Translations under genes and position numbers: made by a program
Assembly: GCA_035534895.1 (NCBI GenBank)
Contig: DATLRC010000006.1
Coordinates: 42,221 to 106,220 of the forward strand
Origin: DATLRC01 sp035534895
Lineage (GTDB): Bacteria; Patescibacteriota; Saccharimonadia; Saccharimonadales; UBA4665
DNA length: 64,000 bases
Reading direction: 5' to 3'
Shown here: positions 16,607 through 25,200 of the stretch, piece by piece
How positions within the stretch are numbered: the stretch's first letter is position 1
How the letters are laid out: each line of letters starts with the position of its first letter
Notes under the pieces: model-generated
The model's database searches: none
Seen by the model: only the letters and a program-made list of their open reading frames with translations
Told to the model about the DNA's origin: nothing

Positions 16607-17791
16607 TTATTTCACTATCTTGGTAACAACACCTGCTCCAACGGTTCGGCCGCCTTCACGAATTGCAAAACGCAATCCTTGATCCATGGCAATTGGAGCT
16701 AACAATTTGACCTTAAAAGTAATTGTGTCGCCTGGCATGACCATTTCTTTATCAGCCGGAAGTTCGACTTCACCGGTGACGTCAGTCGTTCGGAAATAAA
16801 ACTGAGGCTTATATCCTTTAAAGAACGGTGTGTGGCGACCGCCCTCTTCCTTAGTTAAGATGTATACTTCGCTGTCAAATTCAGTATGTGGCGTTATAGT
16901 ACCTGGTTTTGCTAGTACTTGTCCGCGTTCAATATCGTCGCGTTCAATGCCGCGCAGCAGGACACCAACGTTATCACCGGCTTGACCTTGATCAAGATTC
17001 TTTTTGAACATTTCAACACCGGTAACTACACTTTTGGTAGTCGGTCGAATACCGACAATTTCAATTTCTTCATTAACTTTAACAATTCCTGTTTCGACAC
17101 GTCCGGTAGCTACTGTGCCACGACCCTTGATCGAGAAAACATCTTCAATAGGCATCAGGAATGGTTTTTCTAAATCGCGCTTAGGCTCTGGGATGTAATC
17201 ATCCATGGCTTTAACTAGTTCCATGACAGCATCTTCATTTGTTGCGTCACCTTCAAGGGCCTTGGTAGCTGAGCCACGAATTATTGGGCAATCACGGTCA
17301 AATTCATACTTGGCCAGCAAGTCTCGAATTTCTTCCTCAACTAGATCAACTAGCTCAGGATCAGCAAGATCCATTTTATTCATGAAAACCAAAATTTTAG
17401 GTACACCAACTTGGCGAGCTAGCAAGACATGTTCACGAGTTTGGGGCATCGGACCATCAGCAGCAGAAACTACTAAAATGGCGCCATCAATCTGGGCTGC
17501 TCCGGTAATCATGTTTTTTACATAATCTGCGTGACCAGGCATGTCGACGTGAGCATAGTGCCGTTTATCAGTTTCGTATTCCTGATGAGAAGTCGCGATG
17601 GTGATTCCACGGGCTTTTTCCTCAGGGGCATTATCAATCTGATCATAAGCAACTGGCTTATTGATGTTGCTAGGTAGTTTTTTTGCAAGAACAGACGTTA
17701 TAGCAGCTGTTAAGCTGGTTTTACCGTGATCAACGTGTCCCATCGTACCGACGTTAACATGTGGTTTACTGCGGTCAAAGTTTTCTGCCAT
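16607..17791 (-). CDS. tuf: Elongation factor Tu
   Basis: GTPase that delivers aminoacyl-tRNA to the ribosome. The 394 residues have the P-loop GHVDHGKT (about 18-25), switch regions (GITIATSHQEYET), DMPGHADYVKNM, NKMD and the domain II/III motifs RGTVATGRVETG and GMVMPGDTI-like MVMPGDTITFKV. It has its own strong promoter upstream (17876-17904) in addition to possible read-through from fusA, which fits the need for high expression. Confidence 0.99.
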   Translation of the reverse strand: MAENFDRSKPHVNVGTMGHVDHGKTSLTAAITSVLAKKLPSNINKPVAYDQIDNAPEEKARGITIATSHQEYETDKRHYAHVDMPGHADYVKNMITGAAQIDGAILVVSAADGPMPQTREHVLLARQVGVPKILVFMNKMDLADPELVDLVEEEIRDLLAKYEFDRDCPIIRGSATKALEGDATNEDAVMELVKAMDDYIPEPKRDLEKPFLMPIEDVFSIKGRGTVATGRVETGIVKVNEEIEIVGIRPTTKSVVTGVEMFKKNLDQGQAGDNVGVLLRGIERDDIERGQVLAKPGTITPHTEFDSEVYILTKEEGGRHTPFFKGYKPQFYFRTTDVTGEVELPADKEMVMPGDTITFKVKLLAPIAMDQGLRFAIREGGRTVGAGVVTKIVK

Positions 17792-17875
17792 TGGATTAAT
17801 GACTCCTTATATCTTTTCGGTTAAATAATAGGTTAATGCATACGATTAACACAACTCGAAACGAGTAATAGGGTA

Positions 17876-17904
17876 AGTATAGATTAGCTCGTATAAATTG
17901 TAAA
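17876..17904 (-). promoter_or_regulatory. tuf promoter
   Basis: On the minus strand TTTACA (17904..17899) and TATACT (17881..17876) are 17 nt apart, about 85 nt before the tuf ATG. The leader between contains a small ACTCG/CGAGT hairpin with a TTT loop that has no T-run behind it, so it is not a terminator. A TAAGGAGT Shine-Dalgarno lies just before the start. Confidence 0.75.
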
Positions 17905-17919
17905 GAGTTTTTAGCTTGC

Positions 17920-18183
17920 TTATGTTGAGCTCTGAGTTTGTATGCCGCGAGAGCGATTAGCCAACTTAGATGCTCGAGTGACTAGAGCGTTCTCGGCCGC
18001 GTTGTAGCTATCATGGACTCTGATTGGGTTGGGACTCTCAGCACTAATCTGATTAAACCACTGCTTGTTATAGTATCTGATTAGTCCAACAAGTGCCTCA
18101 TCGGGCAAGCAGCTCAGCTCATTACGAAAATGGCCTGCTTCATCTTGAGGTATGTAGTGCTGGGTTGTTTCGTGGTTAGGCAT
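17920..18183 (-). CDS. Small hypothetical protein between fusA and tuf
   Basis: An 87-codon frame that starts 11 nt after the fusA stop and ends just before the tuf promoter. The sequence is polar with one segment (ELSCLPDEALVGLIRYYNKQWFNQI) likely to form amphipathic helices, and a second helical stretch (SYNAAENALVTRASKLANRSRG). There is no signal peptide or membrane segment. I do not recognise the family. Its position suggests co-transcription with fusA. Confidence 0.6.
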   Translation of the reverse strand: MPNHETTQHYIPQDEAGHFRNELSCLPDEALVGLIRYYNKQWFNQISAESPNPIRVHDSYNAAENALVTRASKLANRSRGIQTQSST

Positions 18184-18194
18184 AGTTATATTGT

Positions 18195-20282
18195 CTACTT
18201 GCTATTTTTAGCAATTATTGCCTCTGCTACATTATTAGGTACATCGGCATAATGATCAAGTTCCATACTTGAACTGGCTCGGCCTTGACTCATGCTTCGC
18301 AAGTTAGTTGTGTAGCCAAACATTTCACCTAAAGGCACGAAAGCGGTAATTTCTTTAATGCCTGGATTAAGGTCCTCCATGCTTTCAATGCGACCACGCT
18401 TGGAGTTTAGATCACCTATTACATCACCCATAAATCCTTCGGGTGAGATGACAACCACTTTCATAACTGGTTCAAGAAGTACCGGGGAAGCCTTCTTGAC
18501 ACCTGCTTGGAGAGCCATTGAGCCGGCAATCTTAAAGGCCATTTCGCTAGAATCAACATCGTGGTAGGACCCGTCATAGAGCTCAGCTCTGACATCAACC
18601 ACAGGATAGCCGGCCAATACTCCGTTAGACATTGCTTCTTCAATGCCACTCTTAACGGCAGGGATATATTCGCCAGGCACAACGCCACCTTTAATGGCAT
18701 TTATGAATTCAAAGCCTTTACCGACTTCGTTCTGACTTAATCGGAGCCAGACATCGCCATATTGGCCACGGCCGCCGGATTGACGGATGAATTTGCCCTG
18801 AACTTCAACTCCATCACGCCGGATCGTTTCACGGTAGGCGACTTGAGGTTGGCCAACATTGGCTTCGACATTAAATTCTCTCTTCATGCGATCAACAATT
18901 ATTTCAAGATGTAACTCGCCCATTCCCGAAATTATGGTTTGGCCAGTTTCGTCATCAACACGAATTCTAAAAGTCGGGTCTTCTTCGGCCAGACGTTGCA
19001 TGGCTAAGCTCATTTTTTCCTGATCGGCTTTAGTTTTTGGTTCAATGGCTATGCTAACTGGCGGTTCTGGGAAAGTAATGCTTTCTAGAACAATCGGCGA
19101 GCTTGGATCAGACAGAGTATGTCCGGTGGTTGTTCCCTTCAGGCCAACTATTGCCGCAATATCTCCGGCACCAACTGAACTGACATCTTCGCGCTTATCG
19201 GCTTGCATGCGAACAATTCGACCGACCCGCTCTTTTTGGCCTGTCGAGCTATTTAAAATGTAACTACCGGCGTCCAGTTTTCCGGAGTAGACTCTAAAAT
19301 AGGCTAGTTTGCCGACAAACGGATCAGTAGCTATTTTGAATGCTAAGCTGGCAAAGGGCTGAGATACATCTGGGTGACGCTCAATCTCATCTCCAGTTTT
19401 GGGATGTACGCCCCAGGTTGAACCCCTGTCAAGAGGGCTAGGCAATAGATCGATCACGGCATCGAGCACCTTTTCAACTATAACGCCACGTCCGTCACCG
19501 CCGCTAACAGCAAAGAATTTACCAGTTAAGACTGCTGTCCTGATAGCTTGATTAATTTCCTCCGTAGTCAAGCCTTCCTCGCCAACTTCAAGGTATTTCT
19601 CGAGCATCGCCTCATCTTCAGCAACTGCGTTTTCAACTAGCAAAGAACGGTATTTAGAGACTTTATCCATCATCTCGGCCGGGATTTCAGATTCAACTAG
19701 TTGATGATCAGTAAACTCTTTATAGCTATAAGCTTTCAAAGTAACCAGGTCGACGATGCCATTAATCGACTGTTCAAAACCAATTGGCAAGTGAATCGGA
19801 AAAGCCCGTTTACTTAAGCGATGGTGTATTGAGTCTAGGGACTTATAGAAATCCCCGCCGGTCTGGTTGATCTTATTAATGAAACAGATACGTGGCACAC
19901 CGTACTTGTCTGCTTGTCGCCAGACAGTTTCAGATTGAGATTCAACGCCCATTTTGCCGTCAAAGACTACTACTGCCCCATCTAAAACTCTTAAAGACCG
20001 CTCCACTTCGACAGTGAAGTCAATGTGTCCCGGAGTATCAATAATATTGATCTGATGATTTTTCCAATAGCAGGTCACAGCAGCCGAGACAATAGTGATG
20101 CCCCGTTCTCTTTCTTGGTCCATCCAGTCAGTTGTTGTTTGTCCTTCATGAACTGCCCCAATTTTGTGCTTTAGACCTGTTCGGTAGAGGATACCTTCTG
20201 TAGTTGTCGTTTTGCCGGCATCAATGTGAGCAATAATACCGATGTTACGAATTTTTTCCATTGCTGTTTGCTTATCTGCCAT
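18195..20282 (-). CDS. fusA: Elongation factor G
   Basis: Translocation GTPase. The start chosen is the ATG of MADKQTAMEKIRNIG, because AAAGGA lies 6 nt upstream; a start at 20318 would add 12 residues and has no such site. G-domain motifs are AHIDAGKTTTTEGIL, ERGITIVSAAVTC, DTPGHIDF and NKIN; domain IV has GGRGQYGDVWLRL. The length of 695 is typical. It is the only EF-G in the window and stands in normal str order behind rpsG, but with two small genes between. Confidence 0.98.
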   Translation of the reverse strand: MADKQTAMEKIRNIGIIAHIDAGKTTTTEGILYRTGLKHKIGAVHEGQTTTDWMDQERERGITIVSAAVTCYWKNHQINIIDTPGHIDFTVEVERSLRVLDGAVVVFDGKMGVESQSETVWRQADKYGVPRICFINKINQTGGDFYKSLDSIHHRLSKRAFPIHLPIGFEQSINGIVDLVTLKAYSYKEFTDHQLVESEIPAEMMDKVSKYRSLLVENAVAEDEAMLEKYLEVGEEGLTTEEINQAIRTAVLTGKFFAVSGGDGRGVIVEKVLDAVIDLLPSPLDRGSTWGVHPKTGDEIERHPDVSQPFASLAFKIATDPFVGKLAYFRVYSGKLDAGSYILNSSTGQKERVGRIVRMQADKREDVSSVGAGDIAAIVGLKGTTTGHTLSDPSSPIVLESITFPEPPVSIAIEPKTKADQEKMSLAMQRLAEEDPTFRIRVDDETGQTIISGMGELHLEIIVDRMKREFNVEANVGQPQVAYRETIRRDGVEVQGKFIRQSGGRGQYGDVWLRLSQNEVGKGFEFINAIKGGVVPGEYIPAVKSGIEEAMSNGVLAGYPVVDVRAELYDGSYHDVDSSEMAFKIAGSMALQAGVKKASPVLLEPVMKVVVISPEGFMGDVIGDLNSKRGRIESMEDLNPGIKEITAFVPLGEMFGYTTNLRSMSQGRASSSMELDHYADVPNNVAEAIIAKNSK

Positions 20283-20295
20283 TTTGAATCCTTTA

Positions 20296-20484
20296 TTAGC
20301 CTGTTGAGGTGTCGTCATTATATTGGTTTGGGTCTTGAGCCAGTTGATCTATTAGAAAGTCTAGGTTAAATCGGCGCAGAGGCCCTGATTTCTGGCGCTC
20401 TGCTTCAAGTGCATCGTAAGCTGTTAGCTCAACAATTGATTGAGGGCTTATTTGTGTTTCATGAGCAGCTCGTTTCGGTTTCAT
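20296..20484 (-). CDS. Small hypothetical protein upstream of fusA
   Basis: A 62-codon frame whose start overlaps the stop of the preceding 153-residue gene in an ATGA arrangement, and whose stop is 13 nt before the fusA ATG. The peptide is basic at its N-terminus (MKPKRAAHE) and acidic at its end, with a helical middle (IVELTAYDALEAERQK). No recognised domain. The ATGA overlap supports translational coupling and a real gene. Confidence 0.55.
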   Translation of the reverse strand: MKPKRAAHETQISPQSIVELTAYDALEAERQKSGPLRRFNLDFLIDQLAQDPNQYNDDTSTG

Positions 20485-20945
20485 CAGTTCAACCTCGTAG
20501 CCGTGTTGACTGTTTCAAAGATAGCTTGAGCGGCGAGTAAATCAAGAAGTTTTAGCTGTTGGTCTGACAATTGATTGTAGTTTCGCTCACCTTGAGGAAA
20601 TATTGATGTCACGTCTTTATTAACTCTGGTCATCTGGACCATTGATCGACGACTAGTCTTGGTCGGTAATAAAACACTACTGTAGGTGCTTCCGTCTTTT
20701 CGATCAAAGACCAGTAGCTGTAACAATTGACCGTCAGGTACTCGACTAAAAGGACCGCTGACTGATTTCTCGACTTCATAGCCAGCTCTTATGCGAACGT
20801 TTTGATTGTTTTCAGTAGGCTCCTCTGGAATATAAACATATCTTTGATTTGGGCCAACCCAAGTTGGACTATTGCCAATGTCAACCCGAGCAAGTTGTTG
20901 TTGGACATCTTCAATCGAACGGACAGGAACTGTGAACAAACCCAT
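20484..20945 (-). CDS. Hypothetical protein, 153 residues, between rpsG and fusA
   Basis: The start is set at the ATG of MGLFTVPVRSIEDVQ, 2 nt after rpsG ends, because AGAGG lies 6 nt upstream; the open frame itself reaches back 34 codons into rpsG. The sequence looks like a compact beta-rich domain (YVYIPEEP, VRIRAGYEVEK, LLQLLVFDRKDGSTYSSVLLPTKTSRR) followed by a helical end. There is no membrane segment, signal or catalytic motif I know. It is embedded among highly expressed translation genes, so it may act on the ribosome, but that is inference from position only. Confidence 0.7.
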   Translation of the reverse strand: MGLFTVPVRSIEDVQQQLARVDIGNSPTWVGPNQRYVYIPEEPTENNQNVRIRAGYEVEKSVSGPFSRVPDGQLLQLLVFDRKDGSTYSSVLLPTKTSRRSMVQMTRVNKDVTSIFPQGERNYNQLSDQQLKLLDLLAAQAIFETVNTATRLN

Positions 20946-20946
20946 A

Positions 20947-21426
20947 TTAACCTCTTGCAAAGTGGGCAAAAGCCCGGTTAGCTTCGGCCATTTTGTGGGC
21001 GTCTTCACGTTTTTTAACAGCAGTTCCTTGGTTGTTATAGGCATCAATCAGTTCGGTAGCAATGCGATCGACCATGCTCATACCCCTTCGAGAACGGGCA
21101 GATTGGACAAACCACATGGTGGTCAGGTGATTTTGGCGTTGGCCTCTCACTTCAAAGGGTATCTGGTAATTTGCTCCGCCAACACGTCGAGACCGGGTTT
21201 CCATGTGAGGTTGAATGTTGTTCATTGCCTTCTCGAAAACTTCAAGGGGGTTCTGGATTTTGAGCTTATCAGCCGCTTTTTGCATGCCGTTATAAACAAG
21301 TTTTTCAGCCAGTTGTTTTTTGCCATTGCGCATAACTCTGTTAATCAGGCGAGAAACTTGAACATTCTGATAAAGGCGGTCTGGTTTTATGTCTCGAACT
21401 AGTGCTTTTGTGACTTTTCGGGGCAT
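20947..21426 (-). CDS. rpsG: 30S ribosomal protein S7
   Basis: Primary 16S-binding protein of the head. The 159 residues contain LVSRLINRVMRNGKKQLAEKLVYNGM-type helices, the motif NNIQPHMETRSRRVGGANYQIPFEV and the RGMSMVDRIATELIDAYNNQGTAVKKREDAHKMAEANRAFAHF end. It shares one base with the preceding small gene, which separates it from rpsL. Confidence 0.98.
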   Translation of the reverse strand: MPRKVTKALVRDIKPDRLYQNVQVSRLINRVMRNGKKQLAEKLVYNGMQKAADKLKIQNPLEVFEKAMNNIQPHMETRSRRVGGANYQIPFEVRGQRQNHLTTMWFVQSARSRRGMSMVDRIATELIDAYNNQGTAVKKREDAHKMAEANRAFAHFARG

Positions 21427-21656
21427 TAGATCACTCCTTTCAGGATTGGCTCAGGTGGTGGTAGGCTGAGGCAAGCACTTTGGCCCAAGGCTACGGTTAT
21501 ATCCCATGGACAGCTTGTTTTGTTTGCAGCTTCTGGATCTTCTTGAACGTAAACCTCAAGCCACTCCTGGCATTGCTCAGGGGTTAACGGATAACCATTC
21601 TGACGGTTGGAGTCGCAATCTTGTCGGCTAGCGCAATAAGAGATACCTTTAGCCAT
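21426..21656 (-). CDS. Small cysteine-containing hypothetical protein between rpsL and rpsG
   Basis: A 76-codon frame abutting both neighbours: it starts directly after the rpsL stop and its TAATG overlaps the rpsG ATG. The peptide has five cysteines (about residues 8, 14, 29, 49 and 62) in a window otherwise poor in cysteine, and a Pro-rich end. The spacing CxxxxxC near the N-terminus is not a known metal site. No signal peptide or recognised family. The perfect fit between two ribosomal genes argues for a real, coupled gene. Confidence 0.6.
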   Translation of the reverse strand: MAKGISYCASRQDCDSNRQNGYPLTPEQCQEWLEVYVQEDPEAANKTSCPWDITVALGQSACLSLPPPEPILKGVI

Positions 21657-22070
21657 TTACTTTGTCTCTTTCTTGGTGCCGTATTTAGAACGGCCATTAG
21701 TGCGGTTAGTGACACCTTGAAGATCAAGACTACCGCGAACAATATGATAGCGAACGCCTGGCAGGTCTTTGACTCGACCTCCACGAACAAGAACCACTGC
21801 GTGTTCTTGAAGATTATGCCCTTCGCCACCAATATATGCCCAGACTTCATAGCCATTAGTCAATCGTACGCGAGCCACTTTACGTAAGGCCGAGTTTGGT
21901 TTTTTAGGTGTCTTGGTGGTCACTTTGACGCAAACTCCGCGCTTAAATGGACCGGCCTTTTCGTAGTTCCTGGTCTTTAGGTTATTAGTTACGCGTTGAA
22001 GAGCTGGCGACTTTGTTTTGGTCGTCTGCTTGACTCTGGGCTTACGGATTAATTGGTTAATAGTTGGCAT
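21657..22070 (-). CDS. rpsL: 30S ribosomal protein S12
   Basis: Decoding-centre protein and streptomycin target. Diagnostic motifs are TINQLIRKPRVK, RGVCVKVTTKTPKKPNSALRKVARVRLTNGYEV, the GGEGHNLQEHAVVLVRGGRVKDLPGVRYHIVRG block and the basic end RSKYGTKK. Both functional lysine loops are present (TPKKPNS and GGRVKDLPG). The length of 137 is normal. Confidence 0.98.
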   Translation of the reverse strand: MPTINQLIRKPRVKQTTKTKSPALQRVTNNLKTRNYEKAGPFKRGVCVKVTTKTPKKPNSALRKVARVRLTNGYEVWAYIGGEGHNLQEHAVVLVRGGRVKDLPGVRYHIVRGSLDLQGVTNRTNGRSKYGTKKETK

Positions 22071-22087
22071 TCATGCTCCTTCAATAT

Positions 22088-22201
22088 TTAACGTGTCTGC
22101 TGCTGCATGGGAGGTTCAAGTAGTGCCAACTCGCTTGATCCTTGATTCCCTGGCTCGGACTGCTTAAAATTTAACTTAATTACTTTAACACCTTTAATCA
22201 T
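22088..22201 (-). CDS. Possible very small gene overlapping the end of rpoC
   Basis: A 37-codon frame whose ATG overlaps the last codons of rpoC (the ATGATTAA arrangement) and which ends 18 nt before rpsL. The peptide starts with a basic hydrophobic stretch (MIKGVKVIKLNFKQ) and continues with a Gln/Pro/Ser-rich tail. The overlap is suggestive of coupling, but the ORF is short and unremarkable, so it may not be a gene. Confidence 0.3.
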   Translation of the reverse strand: MIKGVKVIKLNFKQSEPGNQGSSELALLEPPMQQQTR

Positions 22202-25200
22202 CACTTTCAATTGTTTGTTCGGCCTCGGCCTTGTAACCCGTGCCAACTGGTATCTTACGACCAAGTATAACGTTCTCCTTGAGGCCAAACAGACGATCTA
22301 TCTTGCCGCTTGTTGCGGCGCTAATTAGAACGCGAGTCGTGTCCTGGAAAGAGGCAGCACTTAAGAATGAGTCGGTGCTTAGCGAAGCTTTTGTTATGCC
22401 CAGTAATAATTGGTTGCATTTGGCAGGTTGTTTTCCCGAGGCAACTAGTAGCTCATTGGCCTCGGCGACAGCTAGTTTGCTGACAACGTCTCCAGTTACA
22501 AAATCACTATCTCCGGCTTCTTCTATTTGAACCCGTGAAAACATTTGACGAACGATTATCTCTAGGTGTTTGTCGGCTATGTTTTGGCCTTGAGCTACAA
22601 ATATCTTCAGGATTTCGTTCATGATGTAGCGCTGAGTAGCTTCAACACCTTGTAAGCGCATCAAGTCTTGTAAATTGATGGAACCATTAGTCAATCGTTG
22701 TCCAGCAATAACCCGGTCTCCGTCTTTAACTACCAAGTGTTTAAAGCCTGGTATTTCGTAACGCATAACACTTTGTTTGGTTGGTGTAATAACAGCCCCT
22801 TTACTGGTCAGCTCTAGTCGTCCGGACATTGGGGCAACCAAAGGCTCTGAGCCATCTTCTAGAGCAGCAATGACGTCACCGACCATGACGTCTGAGCCAC
22901 TTGCAATTTGTGCCTTGCGTTCACCGAGACTAAGTTTAATTGTCTCCTTAGTGTCAGCTGTGACTTGAACGATATAGTGGTCGCCCTCTTCCCAAGCGTT
23001 GACCAGACCAACAATATCACTATGATAAGCTTGGCCTTTAGGGGTGCGGACTTCAAACAATTCTTCAACACGATTCAGTCCCTGTGAGGTGTCATCAGCA
23101 ATTACAGCACCCGAACGGTGCTTTGAGTCAAGAGAAAGTTGGGTACCGGGTTCACCAATACTCTGAGCGGCAATAACGCCGATAGGATGATGGTCAACAA
23201 CCTTTTCGCCAGTCGCTGGGTCAAGACCGTAAGATTTCTGAGCTACACCTCGAACTGAAGTTGAACTTAGGGCGCTCATGATTCTAACTCCGTCAACTGA
23301 TGTGTCAGAATCTATTTTCTCGGCAATTTCGTGAGTTATAATTTGTCCCTTTTTCGAATAAGTCGGGATGTTAACAGCCGTATAGCGTCCTTCTAGACGT
23401 GATCCATAGGAAACTCCTATTTCTTCAGCGTCTGCTCGGAGCATTGCGAATCCCGGATCGGTAGACGTGCTGTCGTCCTCAAGAGTGAAGACATCTTGGG
23501 CAACATCGACTAGGCGACGTGTTAGATAACCGGCATCAGCTGTCTTGAGAGCAATGTCTATCAGCGCTTTGCGTGTTCCACGTGTGCCAGTAAAGTATTC
23601 TAGGGGGTCAAGTCCATGGATGTATCCAGATTTGATGGGTAGCTCAATGGCGTTGCCGGCCGCATCTGAGAAAACGCCAAGCATGCCAACACACATTTTT
23701 AGTTGTGATATGTTACCTCGGGCTCCGGAGGTAATAGCAATGGCCATAGATGAATCTTGATCAACCATCTGACTAGCCAATAAGTCTAGAACTTGAGTTT
23801 CAATTTTAGTCCAGTTTTCGACAGTTAGGCGATAGCGTTCTTCTTCGGTAATGAAACCTTGCTCATACTGGCTGGAAATAGCCGCACTGCGAGTTTCTCC
23901 TTCATCAACTAGTGGCTCCATCCCCTCAATAGATGAAAAGTCACCCATGCCCATCGACAACCCAGATTGAGTGGCATAGTCAAAGCCAAGGTCTTTAAGA
24001 TTATCGGCGATCAAAGCTGTTTGGTCTTGTCCGTAACGGGCATAGACGTCGGCCATGACTTTTTGGAGACGTTTTTTGGTCATTGTCTCGTCGTGGAATG
24101 GGAAATCTTCGGGAAAAGTTTCATTGAACAGAAAGCGACCTAGTGTTGTTTGGCGTATCTCATTTCGGAAAGGTAGGCGAACGCTTGATTGGAGCTTGAT
24201 GTGTCCAGCATCCAGGGCCATTATTGCTTCAGATAGGTCAGCGTAAGCTCTAACTTTCTTTTGGCTGACACCAGGACGATCGTATGTCAAGTAGTAACAA
24301 CCTAGAACAATGTCTTGCTCAATATGGAGTATTGGTGAGCCGTCTGCTGGTTTTAGGAGGTTGTGATTAGCGGCCATAATCTCGCGGGCCTCATTTTGAG
24401 CATCATCCGATAGCGGCAGATGAACGGCCATTTGGTCACCATCAAAGTCAGCATTAAAGCCTTTACAAACTAGGGGATGAAGTTGGATGGCCCGTCCTTC
24501 GATTAAAACTGGTTGAAAAGCTTGGATACTTAAGCGGTGCAACGATGGGGCACGGTTAAGCAAGACATACTTGCCCTTGATAACCTCATCAAGTGCGTCC
24601 CAGACAACTGTTTCTCCAAGTTCGATCAAACGACCAGCACTACGGATATTGTGCGCGTGCTCCTCTGCAATTAACTCACCAATAACGAAAGGCTTGAAAA
24701 GTTCCAGAGCCATCATTTTAGGCAAACCACATTGATGAATTTTTAGTTCAGGTCCAGCCACAATAACAGACCGACCAGAATAATCAACTCGCTTACCAAG
24801 AAGATTCTGGCGAAAACGACCTTGTTTTCCTTTCAACATATCGCTTAAGGACTTCAGTCGGCGGCGTTGGCCAGTGGCTGCAACTGCCCGTCCACTGCGA
24901 GCATTATTGTTATCGATCAGAGCATCGACTGCTTCTTGTAGCATTCGTTGTTCATTGCGACGAATTACTTCAGGAGCATTTAGTTCGATTAATTTTTTTA
25001 GTCGGTTGTTGCGATTGATGACTCGGCGGTAAAGGTCATTAAGGTCACTGGTTGCAAAACGTCCACCAGTTAGCTGGACCATTGGCCGAAGATCAGGGGG
25101 GATTACCGGCAAGACACTTACGCAGGTGCTACTTGGGCGAATACCGGCTCGATCCATGCTTTCCAAAAGTCTCAAGCGCTTCATGATTCGCTTCCGGCGT

